A program made the translations under genes and the position numbers. A stretch of DNA of 64,000 nucleotides, from contig JAXLXV010000012.1 of NCBI GenBank assembly GCA_046327745.1, positions 1 through 64,000 of the forward strand, in the 5' to 3' direction. Positions 25,930-35,097 of the stretch are shown here, in pieces. The number at the start of each line of letters is the position of its first letter. Position 1 is the first letter of the stretch. Source of the DNA: JABAQJ01 sp046327745 (GTDB taxonomy: Bacteria > Gemmatimonadota > Gemmatimonadetes > Gemmatimonadales > Gemmatimonadaceae). The notes beneath the pieces were generated by a model. The model saw only the letters and a list, made by a program, of their open reading frames with translations. It was not told the origin of the DNA and did no database searches.

Positions 25930-27071
25930 GCGGCCTTTCCTCCCGTCGCCAATTCGACGGCGCGCTTCACGGCTTCGTCCATGTCATTCGACGCCGAGAA
26001 TCCGTTGTCCTTGAGGATCTTCACGGCGATCTCCTCGTTAGTGCCCGTTAGGCGGATCACGATTGGTACTTTCAGCGGATTCTCCCGTGTGGCCGTGACA
26101 ATGCCGTTCGCGACGTCATCGGTGCGGGTAATACCGCCAAAGATGTTGAAGAGAATGGCCTTGACGTTGGGATCGGCGGTAATGATGCGCAGGGCGTTGA
26201 CGACCTTTTCCGGATTCGACGAGCCGCCGATATCCAGGAAGTTCGCCGGTTCGCCACCGTAGTACTTCACCAAATCCATCGTCGCCATCGCGAGACCGGC
26301 GCCGTTCACGCAGCAGCCAACGTTTCCATCGAGCTTGATGAAGGTGAGGTTCGCGTTACGGGCCTGCACCTCACTGGGCGCTTCAGCGGATTCGTCCCGG
26401 AGGGTCGCCACGCTAGGCCGGCGATCGAGCTCGTTGTCGTCGATCACCATCTTGGCATCCAGGGCCACCACATCACCGGCTGGCGTGACCACCAACGGGT
26501 TGATTTCCGCGAGCGAGCATCCGCTCTGCATGAAGCCCTGATAGAGCTGCTGCATGATCTTGGCTGCCGCGCGCGCCTTCGCCAGATCGTCGTAGAGGAA
26601 GAAGCCCAGGCGCATGGCCTGAAACGGCTGCAACCCATAACGCGTATCGATCGGCAGCTTCAAGATCTTTTCGGGGGTGGTGGCAGCCACCTCTTCGATA
26701 TCGAGGCCACCCGCCGGGCTGACCATGAAGACAGGCCGCTTGCTGGCGCGATCGAGAATGATACCGACATACGCCTCACTGGCGATGTCGGCGGCATCGG
26801 TCACCAGGACCTTCTGCACGGTGAGTCCCTTGATCTGCATGCCGAGGATGGCCTGCGCCTTTTCGCGCGCTTCCTCGGGTGTCTTCGCCAGCTTCACACC
26901 ACCGGCCTTGCCGCGCCCACCGGCGTGGACCTGCGCCTTCACCACCACCATGCGACCAATGCGACGGGCAATGGCTTCGGCTTCGGCGGGCGTGGTGGCG
27001 ACCTCGCCCGGTGGAATGGGTACACCTAACGCGCGAAGGATGTCCTTCGCCTGATATTCATGGATATTCAC
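25926..27071 (-). CDS. sucC: Succinyl-CoA synthetase, beta subunit
   Basis: 381 residues from a GTG at 27071 that overlaps the arcC stop; it gives NIHEYQAKDILRALGVPIP, the standard SucC opening. The ATP-grasp domain has KAQVHAGGRGKAGGVKLAK. SGCSLAEINPLVV and LDGNVGCCVNGAGLAMATMD are conserved near the middle, and NIFGGITRTDDVANGIV in the CoA-ligase domain. The longer frame upstream reads into arcC and is not SucC-like. Confidence 0.98.
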   Translation of the reverse strand: MNIHEYQAKDILRALGVPIPPGEVATTPAEAEAIARRIGRMVVVKAQVHAGGRGKAGGVKLAKTPEEAREKAQAILGMQIKGLTVQKVLVTDAADIASEAYVGIILDRASKRPVFMVSPAGGLDIEEVAATTPEKILKLPIDTRYGLQPFQAMRLGFFLYDDLAKARAAAKIMQQLYQGFMQSGCSLAEINPLVVTPAGDVVALDAKMVIDDNELDRRPSVATLRDESAEAPSEVQARNANLTFIKLDGNVGCCVNGAGLAMATMDLVKYYGGEPANFLDIGGSSNPEKVVNALRIITADPNVKAILFNIFGGITRTDDVANGIVTATRENPLKVPIVIRLTGTNEEIAVKILKDNGFSASNDMDEAVKRAVELATGGKAA

Positions 27072-28033
27072 ACGGTCTCCGAGGTAATCGTCGTTCCTGC
27101 CTCGCCGCGCACGGCGGCTCTTCCCTTGTGCAATTCGGTGATGATCGCGCGCCCGTCCGTGTGCTTCACGAAGTCCACGGCAGCGCGCACCTTTGGCGCC
27201 ATGCTCCCTTCGCCAAAGGCCCCTTCGGCATCCAAGCGCTCGGCGTCGGCGATGCTGAGCCGGCGCAGGGGTCGCTGCGTCGGCTTGCCCCAGTCCAGGT
27301 AGATCGCGTCCACGTCCGTCAGGATCAACAGGAGTTCGGCGCCGAGGTCGCGGGCGAGCACGGCGCTGGCGAGGTCCTTGTCCACCACCGCGTCCATTCC
27401 CTCCCACCCCTGACGTTCGTTGTCGAAGTAGACGGGCGCGCCCCCGCCGCCGCAAGCTACCACAATCGTCCCGCGCAGCACCAACGTACGGATGGTGGCC
27501 AGCTCGTGAATCGCCAACGGACGTGGACTCGAGACCACACGCCGCATGCGTCCGCGGGCGTCTTCCTTGATCGTGTATCCCTCGCGGATCAGGACCTCGG
27601 CGCGCTCAGCTGGAATCGCGTGTCCAATGGGCTTCGTGGGCGACTTCCACGTTGGATCATCGGGGTCGACGTGCACCTGCGTTATGACCGTGGCCACGTC
27701 GCGCGAACTGCCCATGCGTCGCAGGGCGTTCTCGACGGATTGCTGGATCATGTAGCCGATCCAGCCGGCCGTTCCGGCAACGAGCACCCCCAGCGGCAGC
27801 GCCGACACTTCGGTTCGCGCGATCTCATTGCGCAGCAATTCGTCGCCCACCTGCGGACCGTTCCCATGCACGACGCAGAGATTCCAGCCATCTAGCGCCA
27901 GGTCCACGATGGGTCCGAGACTCTCCCTCGTGTGCCGAAATTGGTCGTAGACTGACGCACGCTCCCCTTCCGGGGCCAAGGCATTGCCTCCAAGAGCGAT
28001 AACCGCGGTCGGATTGGTCTTTCGCGTGGCCAT
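27068..28033 (-). CDS. arcC: Carbamate kinase
   Basis: 321 residues from the ATG at 28033. VIALGGNAL, VVHGNGPQVG, and IVVACGGGGAPV are the nucleotide- and carbamoyl-phosphate-binding loops, and LILTDVDAIYLDWGKPTQRPL is diagnostic. The enzyme transfers phosphate between carbamoyl phosphate and ADP. No arcA or arcB is nearby, so it is not part of an arginine deiminase operon here. Its stop overlaps the sucC start by four bases, coupling its translation to a TCA enzyme. Confidence 0.94.
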   Translation of the reverse strand: MATRKTNPTAVIALGGNALAPEGERASVYDQFRHTRESLGPIVDLALDGWNLCVVHGNGPQVGDELLRNEIARTEVSALPLGVLVAGTAGWIGYMIQQSVENALRRMGSSRDVATVITQVHVDPDDPTWKSPTKPIGHAIPAERAEVLIREGYTIKEDARGRMRRVVSSPRPLAIHELATIRTLVLRGTIVVACGGGGAPVYFDNERQGWEGMDAVVDKDLASAVLARDLGAELLLILTDVDAIYLDWGKPTQRPLRRLSIADAERLDAEGAFGEGSMAPKVRAAVDFVKHTDGRAIITELHKGRAAVRGEAGTTITSETV

Positions 28034-28089
28034 GGAGGAGCGAGGGGTTCGGCGGCGCAAGGTACGCGGAGGCTGAAAGGCAAACAAGC

Positions 28090-30558
28090 TTAGCGACTGG
28101 GCATGCGCAACAGCTTACCCAGTGCGTCATACGCGACACCAAACGCCCGAAAATCCCCACGACGTGTGGCCTCACGCATGTCCGCATACAACGCTTCCAC
28201 ACGCGCCTTGAATTCCTCCGGTGTCAACGGTGTTTCACTGGCTTGCGGCGCGGGCGCGCCGATGGCGGCAGCAACCGTATTTCCGACCCCGAGTGAATCC
28301 CCCGACAAGACTGCCGCTGCCGCGACCTGCAGTGAGCCATCGGCTCGGGCGGCGTAGATCGTCTGCAGGAAGGCAATGCCCGCGCCCTGCGGCAGCACAC
28401 GCACCGGACCGCGACTCAGTCGGCCGTCCCGTGGGGTGGCAGCCGTGAGTGAATCAGGCAGGCGTAGAAGACGTTCAAGTACATAGCCCCAGCGCGGCGA
28501 ACCCGTTCGCAGCGGTCGGAATCGCGGCTCATAGGTCGGCCCACCGCTCGCCGAAATCACGCCTCGCACACGGTCGGCGGCGTCCAGCACGGGAATGCTG
28601 ATGGCCTGCAGCCCTGTGGTGGCGTCGACGTACGGCGAGAGCCGATCAAGAGCGAACAGGCGATCCCCACCCGTCCACTTGGGCAAGTGGGACGGCGGCA
28701 GATACTCGCCTCGCACGCCGACTTGGGCGAAGGCGGTGGCTTGCACGAGCGCGCCGTCGATGGCGGGCGGAATGCGAATCGTTAGGTCCGTGTCGACCTC
28801 GCTCGCGGAGACAAAGAGCGAGGGAAAACGGTGCATCCACGTCGTGGCGACGGGATCTGGCGACAGGTCGGGAATAGCTCGCACCCGACCGGTATGCGCG
28901 TTAACGATGGCGACCGCCGCGTGCCGCAAGTAATGCACGTCGTCGTTCCCGAAGTGCATCGCATCGCTTAGCGGGTACCAGGACGAGGCGCTGTAGAGGT
29001 GTGCCACCCAGAACAGCGAGTCACGCCACGCCAGCGGGTCGATGCGAGGTCCCGTCGTGAAGAACGGATACAGTGCAGCGATGCGTTCGCGCACATTGCG
29101 GTGCAGAATGATGCGCCCGCGCGCTGGCACTTCGGACCCAAGGAGGCGCGGGTTCTGCAGGCTCCAAGCATGCGCGATGCGGCTGGCCAGCGTTGACAAA
29201 TCACTCCCGGCCACGCGATCTGCGCTGTCAGACAAAACCAAGTACGAGGACACCGAGTCGAAGACGAGGACCGCGCGCGCGACGCTCGCATCTGCCGACG
29301 TCACGTCCAGTCGTTCGAGCGCGGCGCCGCGTTCGCCGACCACGTCACCTGCATATCGAGTAATGCTCCACCCGGCGACCGGATCCGCAGCGTCCGGACC
29401 AGTAGGTGGTGCTACGAGCAAACCGACCGGACGTCCGTCAGCTACATCCCAACCGAGACTGCCCGAAGACCGCGTTCCCCGCGCTCCCCGGGCGACGGCT
29501 TGTTCGAGGGCCTGTGTGTCCCACAGCGCCGCGCCACGCATCGCGAGGCCAGGTGAGGACGGACGCACCGAGTCCTCGCGCGTCAGGCGATCCACGTCGT
29601 AGGCGCGTCGTGTGTATCCATCGCGCGTCTGCAAGTACGGGCGCTCGCGAAGCTCGGGATCGCCGGGCGTCACAAACCGCTGCGCCACAGGCGGGACCAC
29701 CTGACGCAGCGTCAGGGCGAGCAGCAAAACGGTCGTTACCGAGAAGAACGCCAGTTTCACCTGACCGAGCCATCCGGACCACAGGACGAGCATGGCCGCC
29801 GCCAGGGTCAACAGTGCCAGCACCAGATTGACGGGGATGCCGACCTTGTGGTCGATGGCGGTGAACCCGCCCAACGCGCCGCTCCCATTGTTGAGCAGCG
29901 CATACGCGTCAAGACGGTAGTTCCAGCCCAGAAGCACGAGCATCACGGCGCCAAGGGCAAAGAGGTGTCGACGCACGTAACTGGACACGTGCAGCCGGCC
30001 ACCCTCCCACCGCAGGCTTGGCGTCAGGGCATACAGAAACAACACCAACAATGTGACCGTCATGAGCGCAATCAGCGACCAGACGTGTAACGCCGTCTCC
30101 AGGGGCAACCAGTACAACCAGAACGCCAGGTCAAACTGGAAGTATGGATCGGTCTCCCCGAAACGTTCGCCATGCCGAATCAACTCCAGGGACATCCATT
30201 CGTCGTGCGGAATCGCCAGCAGCGCCGCGACGATGATGCTCAGGACCACCACCGCCAGCATGAGGTAGCGGCCGGGCACCTCTTCACCAATCTCGAGGTT
30301 CCCTACGCGACGTGGCAGGACCAACGACGCCACCGAGGCGCGAACGGCAAACAGATTGGCGAACACAAAGACGCCGCCGACCAGGAAGGTGACGCCGCGC
30401 AGGAGGAAGAGGTTCCACTCCCGCGCCTGCCAGAGGTCCGCGGCGCCTAACGCTTCATACCACCGGTAGTCGACGTACCACCCGGCTACGGCGCGGCCGG
30501 CGAGCAAGAGCAGCGCGATCGCGACCAACGTCGCGATCAGCCACCGGCGCGTACGCAC
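28090..30558 (-). CDS. UPF0182-family large membrane protein of unknown function
   Basis: 822 residues from a GTG at 30558. The first 300 residues hold about seven membrane helices with family features such as DYRWYEALGAADLW, and NYRLDAYALLNN, GWNYRLD. From about 310 the chain is a large, mostly soluble domain, probably extracytoplasmic, containing ERPYLQTRDGYTRRAYDVD and PLSDAMHFGNDDVHYLRHAAVAIVNAHTG. The C-terminus has a TPEEFKARVEALYADMREATRRGD helix. COG1615 proteins have no established function. It follows the phosphohexomutase by one base. Confidence 0.88.
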   Translation of the reverse strand: MRTRRWLIATLVAIALLLLAGRAVAGWYVDYRWYEALGAADLWQAREWNLFLLRGVTFLVGGVFVFANLFAVRASVASLVLPRRVGNLEIGEEVPGRYLMLAVVVLSIIVAALLAIPHDEWMSLELIRHGERFGETDPYFQFDLAFWLYWLPLETALHVWSLIALMTVTLLVLFLYALTPSLRWEGGRLHVSSYVRRHLFALGAVMLVLLGWNYRLDAYALLNNGSGALGGFTAIDHKVGIPVNLVLALLTLAAAMLVLWSGWLGQVKLAFFSVTTVLLLALTLRQVVPPVAQRFVTPGDPELRERPYLQTRDGYTRRAYDVDRLTREDSVRPSSPGLAMRGAALWDTQALEQAVARGARGTRSSGSLGWDVADGRPVGLLVAPPTGPDAADPVAGWSITRYAGDVVGERGAALERLDVTSADASVARAVLVFDSVSSYLVLSDSADRVAGSDLSTLASRIAHAWSLQNPRLLGSEVPARGRIILHRNVRERIAALYPFFTTGPRIDPLAWRDSLFWVAHLYSASSWYPLSDAMHFGNDDVHYLRHAAVAIVNAHTGRVRAIPDLSPDPVATTWMHRFPSLFVSASEVDTDLTIRIPPAIDGALVQATAFAQVGVRGEYLPPSHLPKWTGGDRLFALDRLSPYVDATTGLQAISIPVLDAADRVRGVISASGGPTYEPRFRPLRTGSPRWGYVLERLLRLPDSLTAATPRDGRLSRGPVRVLPQGAGIAFLQTIYAARADGSLQVAAAAVLSGDSLGVGNTVAAAIGAPAPQASETPLTPEEFKARVEALYADMREATRRGDFRAFGVAYDALGKLLRMPSR

Positions 30559-30559
30559 C

Positions 30560-31927
30560 TTACGGCTCTATCCCCTGAGCGCGCAGCCAACCCTCCATCT
30601 CGCCCTGGATCTGCGCCAGCCGTTCCGGCGTGCGTGCTTCGTACCGCGTGACCAGCACCGGCTGTGTGTTCGACGCTCTGATCAGCCCCCACCCATCACC
30701 AAACAACACGCGCACACCGTCGACATCAATCACGTCGTGCGATGCCTTAAAGTGGCGTGCCGCCTGCTCCACGATCCCGAACTTCCGTTCATCCGGACAG
30801 TCGACCCGAAGTTCCGGTGTGCTGACGAACTTGGGCACATCGGAAAGCAGTTCGTGAACGCTCTTCCCCGAGTCGGCCACGATCCGGAGGAGCCGAGCAC
30901 CGCCGTACATGGCGTCGTCATGACCGTAGAAGCCTTCGGTGAAGAACATGTGGCCGCTCATTTCGCCAGCAATGGGCGCATGAAGCTCCTTCATTCGCTC
31001 CTTGATGAGCGAGTGGCCCGTCTTCCACATGACAGGCTTCCCGCCCGCCTCGGTGATGGCGTGAGGCAACGCCTGCGAGCACTTCACGTCGAAGATGATC
31101 GATTGCCCCTTGCCCGTACGCGCCAACACGTCGCGCGCGTACAGAATGAGAACGTGGTCACCCCACACAATCTCGCCCTGATCATCTATGACACCAATGC
31201 GATCGGCGTCGCCATCGAACGCGATGCCGATATCGGCCTTTGATCGCCGCACTTCGGCGATGATATCGTGGAGGTTCTCGACGACCGTCGGATCGGGATG
31301 GTGATTGGGAAACGTTCCGTCAGATTCACAGAACAGGTACGTCGCATCGACGCCAAGACGGCTGAAGAGCTTTTCCGCGACGAGCGATCCCGCGCCGTTT
31401 CCGGCGTCCACCACGACCTTCAGTCGCCGCGACAGTTTCCCAACCTTGCCGACGATGTCGTCCACGTACCGGTCGATGACCTGTTCAGTTGCCACCTTTC
31501 CGTGCCCGGCAGGGAAAACACCTGCGTCGATCAATTGTCGAAGGCCCTGTATGCCGTCGCCGTGAATCGACTCATAGCCAAGGCACAGCTTGAAGCCGTT
31601 ATACTCCGGCGGATTGTGTGAGCCTGTAATCTGGATGCCACCGATGACCGGAAGGTGGTGCAGGCTCCAGTACAGGAGCGGCGTGGGCACGACATCTACG
31701 TCGATGACGTCTACGCCGCATTCCGTCAATCCACGCACCAGAGCGTCGCGCAGCTTCGGGCCGCTGGGTCGGTTGTCGCGCCCAATCGCGACCGCGCCAC
31801 GGATGCCTTTGGCCGCGAGAAGGGCAGCATATCCCCTTCCCACTCCGTAGGCTGCCTCGACGGTCAAGTCGCGATCGACGATGCCGCGGATGTCGTACTG
31901 ACGGAAGATCCCTGGAGAAATTGCCAT
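30560..31927 (-). CDS. Phosphomannomutase/phosphoglucomutase
   Basis: 455 residues, the four-domain alpha-D-phosphohexomutase fold. The start is FRQYDIRG. The phosphoserine is Ser103 in TGSHNPPEYNG, the metal loop is DGDADRIG near 245, the sugar-specificity loop contains GEMSGH, and the phosphate-binding RASNTQP is near the end. It interconverts hexose 1- and 6-phosphates, supplying precursors for surface polysaccharides. The GEMSGH loop fits the dual-specificity PMM/PGM (AlgC-like) group. It begins just after the nuo terminator. Confidence 0.95.
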   Translation of the reverse strand: MAISPGIFRQYDIRGIVDRDLTVEAAYGVGRGYAALLAAKGIRGAVAIGRDNRPSGPKLRDALVRGLTECGVDVIDVDVVPTPLLYWSLHHLPVIGGIQITGSHNPPEYNGFKLCLGYESIHGDGIQGLRQLIDAGVFPAGHGKVATEQVIDRYVDDIVGKVGKLSRRLKVVVDAGNGAGSLVAEKLFSRLGVDATYLFCESDGTFPNHHPDPTVVENLHDIIAEVRRSKADIGIAFDGDADRIGVIDDQGEIVWGDHVLILYARDVLARTGKGQSIIFDVKCSQALPHAITEAGGKPVMWKTGHSLIKERMKELHAPIAGEMSGHMFFTEGFYGHDDAMYGGARLLRIVADSGKSVHELLSDVPKFVSTPELRVDCPDERKFGIVEQAARHFKASHDVIDVDGVRVLFGDGWGLIRASNTQPVLVTRYEARTPERLAQIQGEMEGWLRAQGIEP

Positions 31928-31938
31928 GCGGTTCTCGG

Positions 31939-31975
31939 AAAAGCCGCGGGGCCGCTGAGGCGGCCCCGCAGCGGC
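31939..31975 (-). terminator. Rho-independent terminator of the nuo operon
   Basis: Immediately after the nuoN stop, the minus strand folds into a very GC-rich stem (GCCGC-GCGGGGCCGC paired with GCGGCCCC-GCGGC, one bulged base) and is followed by TTTT. It closes the 14-gene complex I operon. Confidence 0.8.
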
Positions 31976-33504
31976 TAGTGCATGACCGCGGTTTGCGCCA
32001 CGTTAGGCGCTGGCGGCTGTACGGTCGGCGCAATATCGCCTGCTGATTTCGTCCAGCGCACCACGGGGTCCGGATAGACGCCGAACAGCAGAATGGCGGC
32101 GATGGACGCCGAGATCACCAGACGTGTCAGGCCGGTGCTTGGTGGCAACGGTTCGCCGCCTTCGGGGCGCGGCTTCATGAACATCACCATCACCACGTAC
32201 AGGTAGTAGCCCGCCGACACCGTGGTCGTGAGCACCAGCAGGACGGCCAGCCGTGTTTGGGGAGCCGCCGCCTGCAACGCCGCCTGCAGGACGTACCACT
32301 TGGCAAAGAACCCCATTCCGCCAAAGATGGGGAAGCCCAGCAGCGCCAGCATGAACACCGTCATGGCGATCGCCATGCCCGGGCGCTCCTGCCACAACCC
32401 GTGGTAGTCCTCGATCCGTTCGCGCGGCGAGCTCGAGGTGCCGAGCGCGATGATCACGGCAAATGCCCCCATGGTCGCCAGCGTGTACGCGACCAGGTAA
32501 AACAGGAAAGCATTCGCGGCCTGCGCCGTTCCAGCGGAAACGGACACCAGCACAAAGCCCGTGTGGCCGATGCTCGAATAGGCCAGCATGCGCTTGAGAT
32601 TCTTCTGCTGCAACGCGACCAGGTTGCCAACCACCATGGTGATGGCACTCAACCACCAGACGGCCGCATGCCAATGGCCGTACACGCCGCCCAATGCTGA
32701 GAGCCAGACGCGCAGGAACGCGGCAAAGGCCGCTGCTTTCACCGTCGCGGCCATGAATCCGGTGATGGGCGTGGGTGCCCCCTCGTATACGTCAGGAGCC
32801 CACATGTGGAATGGGACGGCAGCCATCTTGAACGCGAACCCGACCAGCAGCAAGGCTACGCCAACCAGGAGCATGGCGCTGTCCTGCAGATGCAACGATG
32901 CGATCCGATCGCCCATCACCTGCAGGTTGGTGGTGCCGGTGGCTCCATACAGCAACGCGATTCCGTAAAGCAGGAAGGCGGTGGAGAACGCGCCAAGAAG
33001 GAAGTACTTCAGCGCCCCCTCAGCCGATCGTACGCTGCGTCGGTTCAACCCGGCGAGGACATACACCGCCACGGACATGGTCTCGATGCCCAGGAATAAC
33101 AGCATCAGGTCACGCGCGGCCACCATCAACATCATGCCACCGACGGCGAAGAGCACCAAAACGTGTGACTCGGCCGTCGTCAGGCCTTCGCGCGTGTTGT
33201 AGTCCAAGGACACGGCGATCGTGATGATCGCCCCGAGCAGGAACACCATATCGGCGGCCCACCGGAACCCGTCGACCGCGACGATGCCCGGCGTCGCGGA
33301 CAGATCACGCATGCCGGCAAGAACCACCGTCGCCAACGTCAGCACCGCCACGACGATCGCTCCTAAGCCAACCCGTCGCTGGGTCGCCGCGCTTTCCTCT
33401 GCGAATGCCGACCAGAGCATCAGCACCATGGCCCCGCCAAACAGCAAGAGATCGGGGGCGAGGGCCTTCGTCAGGTCCATCGGCAGCGTGAGGTTGAAAT
33501 TCAT
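31975..33504 (-). CDS. nuoN: NADH-quinone oxidoreductase subunit N
   Basis: 509 residues, about 14 membrane helices. It is one of three antiporter-like proton-pumping subunits. GFAFKMAAVPFHMWAPDVYEGAPTPITGFM carries the conserved Lys and helix-7 break, and KNLKRMLAYSSIGHTGFV is the second channel block. The TGATG overlap couples it to nuoM. It ends with a Pro-rich APTVQPPAPNVAQT tail. Confidence 0.97.
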   Translation of the reverse strand: MNFNLTLPMDLTKALAPDLLLFGGAMVLMLWSAFAEESAATQRRVGLGAIVVAVLTLATVVLAGMRDLSATPGIVAVDGFRWAADMVFLLGAIITIAVSLDYNTREGLTTAESHVLVLFAVGGMMLMVAARDLMLLFLGIETMSVAVYVLAGLNRRSVRSAEGALKYFLLGAFSTAFLLYGIALLYGATGTTNLQVMGDRIASLHLQDSAMLLVGVALLLVGFAFKMAAVPFHMWAPDVYEGAPTPITGFMAATVKAAAFAAFLRVWLSALGGVYGHWHAAVWWLSAITMVVGNLVALQQKNLKRMLAYSSIGHTGFVLVSVSAGTAQAANAFLFYLVAYTLATMGAFAVIIALGTSSSPRERIEDYHGLWQERPGMAIAMTVFMLALLGFPIFGGMGFFAKWYVLQAALQAAAPQTRLAVLLVLTTTVSAGYYLYVVMVMFMKPRPEGGEPLPPSTGLTRLVISASIAAILLFGVYPDPVVRWTKSAGDIAPTVQPPAPNVAQTAVMH

Positions 33505-35093
33505 CAGTTACCTCCGGTCAGCTGAGGCAACTGATTGGCGCCGCGCTTCTCAACGAGTTGCACCAGCTTCGTCGTCGACGCTTCCATCCGCTGCAGCACG
33601 GGTTTCGGATAGACTCCGAGCCACAGGATACCAATGAGCAATGGCGTCATGAGGCCGATCTCACGCCAATTCATGTCAGGAAGCGCTGCGTTCGATGGCT
33701 TGTCGAGGGCGTTGTAGATCACGCGCTGCAGGGCCCAGAGAAGATAGGCCGCGGCCAGGATCACGCCTAACGCCGAGACCGTCGTAAGGAACGGCACGGT
33801 CTTGAACGATCCTACCATCACCAGGAACTCAGCCACGAAGCCGTTGGTCCCAGGCAGTCCAATCGAGCTTAGGGCCACAATCGTCAGTATGGTCGCATAG
33901 ATCGGTACGACCTTGGCAATGCCGCCGTAGTCAGCGATCAGTCGCGAGTGTTTGCGCTCGTAAATGACGCCGATCATGAAGAAGAGCGCGCCCGTCGAGA
34001 AACCGTGACCGATCATGACCATGAGCGCGCCCTGCATGCTCTCGCGGGTGTTCGCGAAAATACCCAGCATCACCATGCCCAGGTGCGCCACCGACGAATA
34101 GGCGACCAGCTTCTTGAAGTCAGGTTGCACCAAGGCAACCAGCGACCCGTAGATGACACCCACCACGGCCAGTACGAGGATGGTCGTGCGAACCGCCGGG
34201 TGCAACGCGACGCCGGGAAACAATGGCAAGGCGAAGCGGAGGAATCCGTACGTCCCCAGCTTTAGGAGGATGCCCGCCAGGATAACCGAGCCCGCGGTCG
34301 GTGCCTCCACGTGCGCATCGGGCAGCCACGTGTGGAACGGGAACATCGGGACTTTCACGGCAAAGGCGACGAAGAACGCGCCGAACAACCAGAACATGGC
34401 AGAGGGTGCAAGTCCCGACACCGCCATGATCGCTTCGTAGGAGAAATTCGGCTTGCCCTCGGCCAGGCCAGCCTGGAGACCCATGTAGACGATCGCCACG
34501 AGCATGAGCAGCGATCCAACCATCGTATAAATGAAGAACTTCAGGCTCGCGTAAATGCGCCGTTCGCCGCCCCACACGCCAATGATGAAGTACATCGGGA
34601 CGAGCATCACTTCCCACATCACGTAAAACAGGAACAGGTCCTTGGCCAGGAAGACGCCGAGCATTCCCGTCGTCAGCACCAACATCAAGGCATGGTAAGC
34701 GTGCACCTTGCTCCGAATGCTCGTCCAGCCGCCCAGGATGGCCAAGGGCATGAGGAGCGTCGTGAGCAGGACCATCATGACGGAGATGCCATCGATGCCC
34801 AAGGCAAAGCGGGCTCCCCACGCGTCGATCCACTTCACATCAAAGACCGCTTGCCACGCGGCTGACTTCGGATCCAGGGACCACCAGAGCCCCGCCGAGA
34901 TCACAAATTCGGCGACCAGCACCAGCAGCGTCACGCGTCGTGCCGTGTTCGCGGCCGAATCCACGGCGGCCTGATCGGTCGGCCGTCCCATCGCGCCCAT
35001 GCCCCACACCAGCAGCGCGCCTAACGTCGGCAGTGCCAGGAGGGCCGGAAGGATCCAGGCGTTGTAGTTGATTGAGGTGAGGAATTGGTTCAT
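33504..35093 (-). CDS. nuoM: NADH-quinone oxidoreductase subunit M
   Basis: 529 residues, about 14 helices. VMWEVMLVPMYFIIGVWGG has the conserved Glu of the proton channel, KVPMFPFHTWLPDAHVEAPTAGSV is the family signature, and DFKKLVAYSSVAHLGMV the second channel element. It lies in the distal membrane arm. The N-terminal tail is short; the C-terminus is polar. Confidence 0.98.
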   Translation of the reverse strand: MNQFLTSINYNAWILPALLALPTLGALLVWGMGAMGRPTDQAAVDSAANTARRVTLLVLVAEFVISAGLWWSLDPKSAAWQAVFDVKWIDAWGARFALGIDGISVMMVLLTTLLMPLAILGGWTSIRSKVHAYHALMLVLTTGMLGVFLAKDLFLFYVMWEVMLVPMYFIIGVWGGERRIYASLKFFIYTMVGSLLMLVAIVYMGLQAGLAEGKPNFSYEAIMAVSGLAPSAMFWLFGAFFVAFAVKVPMFPFHTWLPDAHVEAPTAGSVILAGILLKLGTYGFLRFALPLFPGVALHPAVRTTILVLAVVGVIYGSLVALVQPDFKKLVAYSSVAHLGMVMLGIFANTRESMQGALMVMIGHGFSTGALFFMIGVIYERKHSRLIADYGGIAKVVPIYATILTIVALSSIGLPGTNGFVAEFLVMVGSFKTVPFLTTVSALGVILAAAYLLWALQRVIYNALDKPSNAALPDMNWREIGLMTPLLIGILWLGVYPKPVLQRMEASTTKLVQLVEKRGANQLPQLTGGN

Positions 35094-35097
35094 GGCT

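Noticed and set aside
25186..26262. Plus-strand open frame of about 360 codons, and similar ones near 26879-27895
   Set aside because: They mirror sucD, sucC and arcC and show only Arg/His-rich composition.
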